In this document: positions 26,743 to 35,752 of the stretch, piece after piece | How the letters are laid out: every line of letters starts with the position of its first letter | How positions within the stretch are numbered: the first letter of the stretch is position 1 | Assembly (NCBI RefSeq): GCF_021134715.1 | Contig: NC_060023.1 | Location: 3,224,001-3,288,000, forward strand | DNA length: 64,000 bases | Reading direction: 5' to 3' | DNA from: Daphnia pulex | Lineage: Eukaryota > Arthropoda > Branchiopoda > Diplostraca > Daphniidae | Program-made: the position numbers and the translations under genes | Notes under the pieces: generated by a model | What the model was told of the DNA's origin: nothing | What the model saw: the letters and a program-made list of their open reading frames with translations, nothing else | Databases searched by the model: none

Positions 26743-26765
26743 TTTTTTTTTTTGGGGGGGGGGGG
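26743..26765. repeat. T11-G12 homopolymer tract
   Basis: Eleven T followed by twelve G. The homologous sites in the neighbouring spacers (about 23588 and 29957) are short, so this is a local expansion. Confidence 0.8.
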
Positions 26766-27015
26766 AGGGATGGTTTTCAAATCACTTTAGCGTACCACTT
26801 GAGACTTGAAATAAATCAAAAAATTTAAAAGAAAATAAGTTTTCCATTAGTTGTGGAAGTTGGAACAAAACCATATTTTTCATTGGCCTCGCCCCTACTA
26901 AAAGAAAAGATGATAAAATTAATAAAACAAGAACATTTCTGCTTACGTATCCCAATGTCCCCCAAATTCAGCCCAAATCAACACACGTCTTTAAAGCTCT
27001 TTCAAATTACACGTG

Positions 27016-27021
27016 TTTATT
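27016..27021 (-). terminator. Putative polyadenylation signal of CDA-like copy 3
   Basis: AATAAA on the minus strand, 181 bp beyond the stop, in the same place as in the other copies. Confidence 0.5.
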
Positions 27022-27201
27022 CGTTATATACTCTACAGCATACGGTATTGGAACAGTGGCAAGCTGTTTTATAGCTATATCCTTATAAACAATCCGTATT
27101 ATGTTATAAAATTAAGAATTCAAACCTTGCTACTAGTCCAAGGGGGTAGTAATATAAAGCTGTAATGATCTAAGGATTCACGTTGACATAAAAAAAAAGA
27201 A

Positions 27202-28986
27202 TTATGGCAAGCCAAGTGGATTCCCGGTCCATGGGTAGACGTCAGGGCAGGTGACACAACTTTCCATATTGCGCGGGCCGACAGGAGACGCATCGCCTTC
27301 ATAGTAGCACGAATAATCCGAGCAAGGAGTCTGGGTCATGGTTGGACAAGAGAAGAAGTTTGGGACTTCGGCCAACGGCTTAGGATTTTTCATCCAGTCC
27401 AATCCCTAAATATGTTTTCAAACCCAATCGAGAAATAATAACACGTCAGTAAACAATCGAAATGGAACATATATACGGCTGAAGGTATTCTAAAATTATT
27501 TTCTCACTCTGGCAATGGGGACAACGTAAACGTCATCGTTTAATACAATTGCATCGAGGAACTTCTTGTAACCCTGCAAACGGTACTCGGCATCCTGGAA
27601 CCAGGCGTTAGCAGTTAAGTAGATGCCAAATGGAGCCTTGCTTTTAGTATAGTGACGTTGAAAATTGTCCATCAAGTATTGATAAGTTTCATCCAAGGTA
27701 TTCGGTCTACAATCAAAAAGATAATGTATGTGCTAAAATTTAAAAAGCACTTCAAGAATTCATTGCAACTCCTGGCACGCACTTGTCACAGGCATCAGCC
27801 ATACTGCAAACGGTTTCATTTCGGTTTAAAGCCACCTGTTGCAATATTTCGAACGTGAACGCATAATTACTAAAGAAGTTCAAACGTTATTTTTTACCAT
27901 CGGGACTGTCCAAATACCGGGGTATTTGTTTTTGGGACAAGGTGGGATTGCACATTCCTACAAAACACATTTGAAACATCAAAAACAATTACAAAATCTA
28001 CTAGAAATTTAGTTTTTCAAAATATTGAGATTCTATTATTTTTGTAGTTCACTTACGTGTTGAAATCCTTGATCCAAAGTGTAAGGCCAAACAGGAGGAT
28101 TAGTATAATTAGTAGTTGGGAAAGAACAGTCGTAGAACATGCCAAGATTCTTCATGGCCGTAAAAGTAGCGTCACCACTTGACTGCAAGAACGGCGCTCG
28201 TGCACCCTGGAATTTTGATCCAATTAATGAACATTAGAGATTTATTCAAAAATTGAATTTGTACCCTAATTGAAGTTTTGGGAATGTTGGCAAATTTGGC
28301 CAGAGCCTCTTGTATTCCGCCAATTTCATCAGTCCACTCGGCGACTGACTTGTTAGCCCAAGTGTAGGCTGGAGTTAAGTGGCTGTTTTTGAACAGATAA
28401 ATGAATTATTTTTTTTCCATCTTTGCTAAATAATAACAGTTTGGACAAGACCTATTTCCTAGTTTAAAAAAAAAACTTAAATTTATCCCTTACGACATGC
28501 TGTGGGTTGCAATTTCCTGCCCTTTGAAGTAGAGACTGTGGGTCAGGGTGTAGTCGTTGTACTCGTGGAAGATGAAGAAAGTCATTCCAATGGGACAACC
28601 GTTGGGATTTGTGGTGTTATTGAACAGAAATGTGTAGTTGTCGTAATTCGTCGTCGTAATCGCCCCATCAAACGCCAAAAAAACCAATTGAGCTGAAATC
28701 AAATTCAATTTATTATTCCAACTGAATTTTGTATTTATATAGAAGGGACGTTAAAACTTACGAGTATCTGCCAGGCTTAAACCGCCTGGTGGAGACGTGT
28801 TCATGCATTTGCAGGCCGGTTCAACGCAATTCGCGCTACAGTGATGCAACAAAATCGATTACAACCTATAGCTACAATTGAAACAATTAACACATATGAA
28901 AATAATGAAGCTCACGTAGTGCATTGCGCCTGCGATTGGTGGAGGAAGACGGCGAGAAAGAAGATGACGGCCAAAATTCGTTGCAT
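27202..28986 (-). CDS. Chitin deacetylase-like secreted protein, tandem copy 3
   Basis: Exons 28916-28986, 28762-28835, 28494-28692, 28265-28382, 28057-28206, 27898-27957, 27783-27835, 27508-27706, 27202-27405. Exon lengths are identical to copies 1 and 2, giving 375 aa with an intact frame. Signal peptide (MQRILAVIFF...), AFDG motif 1, HSMSH motif 2, RAPF motif 3 and Thr at the motif 5 position are shared. It differs from the others in exon 2 (VEPACKCMNTS in place of VGPACKCMSTS). Same inferred role: a secreted chitin-directed protein that probably cannot hold the catalytic metal normally. Confidence 0.9.
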
Positions 28987-29062
28987 TTTGGCGCTTTTCA
29001 GCTTATAAACCCACAAAGATGTTTTGACTGCTGTGCGTCGCTACTGTTGAACTATATCCATA

Positions 29063-29068
29063 TTTATA
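29063..29068 (-). promoter_or_regulatory. TATA box of CDA-like copy 3
   Basis: TATAAA on the minus strand, about 77 bp upstream of the start codon, as in copies 1 and 2. Confidence 0.6.
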
Positions 29069-29627
29069 GTCTTGAAATCGTATGTTGCAACGCTTAAGAT
29101 AACTGGAGCCATCAAAAGCGACACACCTAAGATAATGCATGTGTCAGTCACAGCTACACAGACACACCACAAACAGGCTAAGCTATACTGGTCAAGCAAT
29201 TATTTGTTCAGTTCACAGTTTTCCTCTTGTACACAATCAAATCACAACCCAGAGAACGTAATCAATTCATTAAAATATTATTATTAGTTGCTCTACGATA
29301 CGAAGATTGCCATTGAACACGAACAGTTTTCGTGAAACGCGATTGGCACTTATTAAATTTTTTTGTGGGGAGGGACTCAAACAACATTTTATAATTGGTT
29401 TTGATGATGAATAATTAGCCGCTAATAACCATCAATAGCTCGCATGGCGGCGACTCAGTCAAGTATAATATAAAAAGGCGATCGTCAAGAGAAATGATAC
29501 GACTGATGTTAAACACGCTGAGCTCGAGCTCATAATTTTCCATTATAAATACTATGAACCCGGAAAAATTCGCCTTGACACCTCGCAATTGCCATTTATT
29601 ACACAATGGTATTTATCAGAGTATTCT

Positions 29628-29635
29628 TGACGTCA
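29628..29635. promoter_or_regulatory. CRE-type TGACGTCA site upstream of CDA-like copy 3
   Basis: TGACGTCA, 642 bp upstream of the start codon, followed by GATAGG and CATCTTGTTTGG. Confidence 0.5.
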
Positions 29636-30184
29636 CTGCACGATAGGGGAAAATGGAAATATCATGTGACTCATGTCCCATCTTGTTTGGGAGTGGGTAT
29701 ATTTGTTCAGGTAAGATGAAATAGCCTAATTGCAAATATGTTAAGTGTAAAAGTTTTACCCAAAATTGATGAATGGTAACTGCTTTATAAACGTGTAATC
29801 CTAAAAGTGTTGTTATTATTTTTTCCCACATTTTTAAACCGATTTTTGAAGCTCCAATTCCGTCGTGCGCCATCTCGTAGTCGCCCATGATATTATACAT
29901 AAAAATATTTCCATCAGTAAGAAATTTCACTGGAAAACAATGACATCACTCTTAGGATTTGGTTCAAATCACTTTAATGTACCACTTTTAATTTTAAATA
30001 AATAAAAAAATTTAAAATAAAATAATTTGTTTTTCAAAAACCACATTTGTCATTGGTCGCCCCTACTAAAAAAAAGATGATAAAATTAATCAAACACAAG
30101 AACATTTCTGCTTACACATTATAATGTCCCTCAAATCCAGCCCGAATCAACACACGACTTTTAAGCACTTTCAAATTACACGTG

Positions 30185-30190
30185 TTTATT
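30185..30190 (-). terminator. Putative polyadenylation signal of CDA-like copy 4
   Basis: AATAAA on the minus strand, 191 bp beyond the stop, in the same place as in the other copies. Confidence 0.5.
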
Positions 30191-30380
30191 CGTTATATAC
30201 TCAACAGCATATGATGATGGAACAGTGGCAAGCCTTTTATAGCTATTTCGTTATAGACAAAATTCGTAGTATGTTATAAAATTAAGAATTCAAACCTTGC
30301 TACTAGTACAAGAGGGTAGTAAAATAAATCTAAAATGCTCTAAGGATACATGATGTTCACCATTTAAAAAATTAAAAGAA

Positions 30381-32214
30381 TTATGGCAAGCCAAGTGGAT
30401 TCCCGGTCCATGGGTAGACGTCAGGGCAGGTAACGCAACTTTTCATATTGCGCGAGCCGACAGGAGACGCATCGCCTTCATAGTAGCACGAATAACTTGA
30501 GCAAGGAGTCTGGGTCATGGTTGGACAAGAGAAGAAGTTTGGGACTTCGGCCAACGGCTTAGGATTTTTCATCCAATCCAATCCCTAAATTTGTTTTCAA
30601 ACCCAATCGAGAAATAATAACCCGTCAGTACAAAAAAAAAAAAGAATGATTACACTTGCAGCTTTTCCTCAATTCATTTTCTTACTCTGGCGATTGGGAC
30701 AATGTAAACGTCATCCTTTGTACTCAACGCATCGAGGAACTTCTTGTAACCCTGCAAACGGTACTCGGCACCCTGGAACCAGGCGTTAGCAGTCAAGTAG
30801 ATGCCAAATGGAGCCTTGCTTGTAGTATAATGACGTTGAAAATTGTCCATCAAGTATTGATAAGTTTCATCCAAGGTATTCGGTCTAAAATAAAAAAAAG
30901 TAATGTATATATGCTAAAATGAAAAAAGCACTTCAAGAAATCATTGCAACTCCTGGCACGTACTTGTCACAGGCATCAGCCATACTGCAAATGGTTCCAT
31001 TTCGGTTTGAAGTCACCTGTTGCAATATTTCGAACGTGAATGCATTGGCCATAAAAGATGAAAAAAGAAGTTCAAACGTTATTTTTTACCATCGGGACTG
31101 TCCAAACACCAGGAAATTTGCCTTTGGGACAAGGCGGGATCGCGCATTCCTATATATAAAACACATTTGAAAAAACCATAAACGAATTAAGAAATCTATA
31201 CTATTCATTTATATTTTTCCCAAACGAGATAACGTAATCATGCTGGTATTAATATAGTCCACTTACGTGTTGAAATCCCTGATCCAAAGTGTAAGGCCAA
31301 ACAGGAGGATTAGTATTTTCAGTAGTTGGGAAGGAACAGTCGTAGAACATGCCAAGATTCTTCATGGCCGTAAAAGTAGCGTCACCACTTGACTGCAAGA
31401 ACGGCGCTCGTGCACCCTGGAATTTTGATCCAATTAATGAACATTACAGATTTATTCAAAAATTTAATTTATGATTTATACCCTAATTTCAGCTTTGGGA
31501 ATGTTGGCAAATTTGGACAGAGCGTCTCTGATTCCACCAATTTCATCAGTCCACTCGGCGACTGACTTGCTAGCCCAAGTGGCGGCTGGAGTTAAGTGGC
31601 TGTTGTTTTGAACAGTCGAATGGATTTAAAAAGAAAAAGAAAAATGTGTAAAAAGTAGGAGCAAAAACTTTGTTCAACAAATAAAAAAAAGATAAATTGT
31701 AATATTAACTTACGACATGCTGTGGGTTGCAATTTCCTGCCGTTTGAAGTAGAGACTGTGGGTCAGGCTGTAGTCGTTGTACTCGTGGAAGACGAAGAAA
31801 GTCATTCCAATGGGACAACCGTTGGGATTGATGCGTTTGTTCAACAGAAATGTGTAGTTGTCGTAATTGGTCGTCGCGATGGCTCCGTCAAATGCCAAAA
31901 AAACCAATTGAGCTGAAATTCAATTCAATTCATTATTCCAACTGAATTAAATTTGTATTTATAGAGCGAACGATCAAACTTACGGGTTTGCGCCTTCGTT
32001 AAACCGCCTGGTGAAGACGTGGACATGCATCTGCAGGCCGGCCCTACGCAATTCGTGCTACAGTGATGCAACAAATCGATTATATACAACCCGTACAATT
32101 TTAAAAATATTTTGTATACAATAATAATTACAACGAAACTTACGAATTGCATTGCGCCTGCGATTGGTTAAGGAAGACGGCGAGAAAGAAGATGACGGCC
32201 AAAATTCGTTGCAT
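30381..32214 (-). CDS. Chitin deacetylase-like secreted protein, tandem copy 4
   Basis: Exons 32144-32214, 31984-32057, 31714-31912, 31482-31599, 31267-31416, 31090-31149, 30964-31016, 30686-30884, 30381-30584, giving 375 aa. This is the most diverged copy: exon 2 reads GLTKAQT where the others have GLSLA(N/D)T, exon 6 reads KGKFPGVW, and introns 5 and 8 do not resemble those of copies 1-3. In exons 1-5 and the 3' flank it nevertheless resembles copy 1. The changed catalytic positions (AFDG; Thr for the motif 5 His) are present here too, so they predate the duplications. It is the first copy in the direction of transcription and may be the founder. Confidence 0.9.
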
Positions 32215-34420
32215 TTTGGCGCTTGTTAGCGTTTTAGACGACCCAACTATAGGATTTTGTACGTGACTGTTGCCTCGCTGCTGCTACTCCATCCGTATTT
32301 ATCGTCTCGAAAAACGCATATTTAATGACCATCTGATAATTGTTATAGAATGTTCTCCAGCGCGTAGGATCGTAAATTGCGTCGCACCATAATTTTATTG
32401 CGCGTCTATACATTCTACGCGGTGCGTGTTGCAATGCTTTAATTCTCTAAGAGAAGATGTCGAAAAAAAGGTCGACAAAAATTGTCAAGCGTTTCGACAT
32501 TTGGTCCAGAAAAAGTTCATAAAAGTAGATACTTGTCATCTACATTTTGTGTGACATTCCCCTACTGTTAAGAGTTAATCTCTCTCTTATTCGTTAAAAA
32601 ACGAAGGCGAGAAGATAATAGGTAACTGGGTCCGTTGAAAAATTCTCACCCGAGATATAATGCTTATAGTGGCAGACTCGAATGTCGAATATTATACAAA
32701 CATTTTTAATTCAACCATTTTCTTCATACTCAAATCGCCGCCCAGGGAATTTATTAAATGCATTTATAAATAGTATTATTATAGTTGCTCTTAGAGACTG
32801 GTCTATATATACGAAGAATTATGATTATAATCGGCACGAAATGCGTTCGTGCCGCACGACAGGGGTTTTTCAAGAAATAGTTTTGATGATTGGATGATGA
32901 TGAATCAGCCGCTAATAACCAATAACTCACATGACTACGAACCAGCCGAGTATTATATGTAATAATAAAAAAGGCGGCCGCCAGGAGAAATTACACGGCC
33001 GTTAAACACGCCGAGCTCATCATTTCTATATGTAATAAATAACACGCAAAAAATAAATAACGTGTAGCGAATTCTGCCAATCAAATAAGATCGGATATAT
33101 TCCCCATTTTCAGTCCTGCGATTGATGCAGCATTTGATTTTATACATAGGCCTACCAATATCCACACGTAGTGGCATTTATAAGAGTCTAATTGACGTCA
33201 TGGGATGATAAGAGGCGGAATTGGCTTGTCCCGTCTTGTTTGGTGGGCGCGAGTCCTCCCACGTCGAACGCCCCGACCCGAGCTGAAATATTGCAGCTCC
33301 CAAAACGCCGAATGTCTTTTTATCAGATTTAGGAGTCCTACGCCCAGTGCTGCAATTCACTGGGCAATGCTGCTGGACCCTTATAGCCTTCGCTCTATAC
33401 ATTTCGTGAGACTGGTGATATTATAAGGCCGGCGATAGATAGATGGAGGCATTCCTTTTCCTGACGTCAGCCAGTATAGCTTTCGTTTCCGACGTCGGAA
33501 GGATCACTATACAGATTATCTAAATGACCTCCAGGCGAAGGCTGCCGACTACTTCGCACGCATATGACGGCAGCCAAAAAATGCCACCATCAGATTTTTT
33601 TCTCGAACATCAGCGAAAGTTATATCGCTTAATTCCATCTATAAAATAACCTTTATTACATATTTTTATCTGAATTAATTTTGAAATTTAGCGGGAAGAT
33701 TTGAATATTGACGTATCAGAGTCGAAACTTATTATTTTTTCCCTAATAGTCCAATTTTTGGCTTTCGCCAGAAGGGGCCCCTGCAATTACATAAATGAAA
33801 AGGAGAGAAAAAAAAAATAAATGATATGCCGTGTGGACTTTTGGTGCTGTTGATTTGACGACGACCGTTATCAGGTTGAACGCGGTGTGGAGCGCGTCTG
33901 TATTTATCTGTAACGATTCCATTCAGAGCTGACTGTGGGGGCTAATAAAGATCAGTCACGTTAAGCTATGGCGGTCGCTCTAATGTAGGTGGTGGTGGGT
34001 GGGCCAGTGAGTAGAGAGCAAAATCGTGTATTAAGGCCCGGATCAACTGAGTTATCATGGGCCATAACAGACGACGGATATCTATTACATCTTATTGTTT
34101 CTTTCCAGCACCCCCCTTTTTGTTGTTGTTTTAGTTTCTTCATTTTATTGGCCATATAGCCACTGGAGACTGTGTATAGGCTCTCCTGTCGCCGCCGACC
34201 TCGATTTGTGTGTCTCCACGACCGCAACAAACATAGAAAAAACCAAAGAAACGGAAGTAGAAAATGTCAGCAATCCAATATAGACGAAACAATAAAAACA
34301 AAACAAAAAAAAACAAAAAACGGAAAAGAATCTCTTTTATTCCGGACGCACCTCCTCCAAAAGGTACTTTGCCTGCCGGGGCTGAACCATCAGTACCTAC
34401 TTGGCGACTTTTCGCCGTTG
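32215..34420. other. Intergenic region between CDA-like array and RPCH gene
   Basis: The left part is the promoter side of CDA-like copy 4, with a TATA-like GATAAA about 85 bp upstream of its start. The rest is A/T-rich sequence without a supportable gene. Confidence 0.6.
33193..33200. promoter_or_regulatory. CRE-type TGACGTCA site upstream of CDA-like copy 4
   Basis: TGACGTCA, 979 bp upstream of the start codon, followed by GATAAG and then CGTCTTGTTTGG, a diverged form of the block found in the other three spacers. A second TGACGTCA lies at 33462-33469. Confidence 0.45.
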
Positions 34421-34429
34421 TATATAAAG
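34421..34429 (+). promoter_or_regulatory. Putative TATA box, possibly of the RPCH/AKH gene
   Basis: TATATAAAG lies about 30 bp upstream of an initiator-like TTCACAAT (near 34451). The coding exon of the neuropeptide starts right after a 3' splice site (35283-35284), so an upstream non-coding exon is expected. This promoter is the best-placed candidate, about 0.9 kb upstream. The donor site of that exon is not clear. Confidence 0.35.
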
Positions 34430-35314
34430 AGAGAGACTGACACTGTTGGATTCACAATCATTTCTTCTCCGGCCAAAGAAACTAACATTTCACTCCGACA
34501 AGTTCAGCATCTCATCCGCACCGGAAATCCTCCCTTTTTTTGACGCAACTCGAAAGCGGATCCTAATACATTCAGCATCAAACCATCACAGCAGGTCTGC
34601 TATTATTAATTTTAATTCGTTCAGGCGACGCACTTTGGATTTCTAAATATGTTTTTTTAAGAAAGGAATAATAAATATATTTATAAGAAAAAGAATTGAT
34701 GTGTGCTCTTATTATACATATTAGGAGACAGTGCACGGATATATATAAAGTGCTGGTCAGCAGTCTAAACTTTGGCCTTGTTTATAGTTCCATAAAATAA
34801 TATCATCATTTGTGTGTGGCGAGGTGATTGCCGTTTGGTATATGTATACGCATTCAATTTTCCTAGTGATATGACATGTAACTATATATATAAGGCTATT
34901 GGGTACACGGCACGCGAAAGAAGAGATGGCGAGTGCTGTGTCCGGCGTCCGGTCACGGAACAAAGAGATTATAGTGGACGTTAACATCTCGTTTCATCGC
35001 TTGCACAGCGAGCGCGCGTGCAACATGAAAAGGCAAACGGCAATATAACTGCCGCCGCTGTGTAACGTAATATAGGCCCAGCACGAACCACCAGCACCAC
35101 CAGTCCAATAAACGCACAGGAGAGAGACCCGAATGGTGTCCTTTTACAACTCCATTGATTTCCATTGCTATATATATATATATTAGGCAACAGTTTGAAG
35201 ACACTTAATGGATGCTATTAAACGCTAAACGAATTCAGATTTGATTTGATTTTTCTCAACTTCAATTATTTGATTTTTCTCCAGGAATTTTTGAATAACG
35301 GAAATATTTCTAGA

Positions 35315-35659
35315 ATGGATACTGCCAATCATCGCATTTTGATCTTGACGCTATTGATGATCGGCCTGGCCAGCGCTCAGGTGAATTTCTCGACCAGCTG
35401 GGGCAAGCGCTCACCTTCGACTTCGACGAAAGCAGCGGAACCACCTTCAGCTCCTTCTTACCGCCAAAATTTCCACTCGAAAAAGGTCGAGTCAGGGACC
35501 CTGGAATCGCTCCCCAATAATCAGCATCTTCCCGAATCGTTCGACACCGTTTCCTCGACGATTTACGACGACGCCGAAGAGCAACGAATCAGCATATCTC
35601 TACCAAGTCCTTGCCTATCAATTCTGAAATCTCTCTTGTTGGTCAATCAAATAGTTGAG
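35315..35659 (+). CDS. RPCH: Red pigment-concentrating / adipokinetic hormone precursor (C-terminus unresolved)
   Basis: The precursor of a secreted neuropeptide that acts on a class A receptor and controls pigment movement or energy mobilisation in crustaceans and insects. Residues 1-21 are a signal peptide ending LASA. Residues 22-29 are the hormone QVNFSTSW, with Gln for pyroglutamate, and Gly30-Lys31-Arg32 gives amidation and cleavage. The rest is the precursor-related peptide, with one Cys (C100) in a hydrophobic SPCLSILKSLLLVNQIVE segment, as in related precursors. The frame starts just after an AG splice acceptor (35283-35284), and this Met is chosen because it opens the signal peptide. 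The exon probably ends at 35659 (GAG, then GTAGAA). If it is not spliced, the frame runs to a TAG at 35750-35752. The last exon, expected to hold a second Cys, was not found with certainty. Confidence 0.9.
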
Positions 35660-35752
35660 GTAGAATATCTTTTAAAATTTAAAACAAATTACAATCTCAA
35701 AATAGTTTATAAATTCACCGCTAGATGGCATGGATGCATAGGTTTAAAATAG

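Larger units (their letters stand above)
25801..27201. other. Spacer between CDA-like copies 2 and 3
   Basis: Homologous to the other spacers. It includes TGACGTCA at 26418-26425 and an expanded T11-G12 tract at 26743-26765, where copies 1 and 3 have only a short T/G run. No certain gene. Confidence 0.7.
28987..30380. other. Spacer between CDA-like copies 3 and 4
   Basis: Homologous to the other spacers. It contains TGACGTCA at 29628-29635 and a reading frame at 29616-29930 that shares the peptide GDYEMxHDGIG with the spacer of copy 1. No certain gene. Confidence 0.7.

Noticed and set aside
35246-35314. Upstream Met for the RPCH precursor (frame is open from 35246)
   Set aside because: It crosses a clear polypyrimidine tract and AG acceptor, and would bury the signal peptide.
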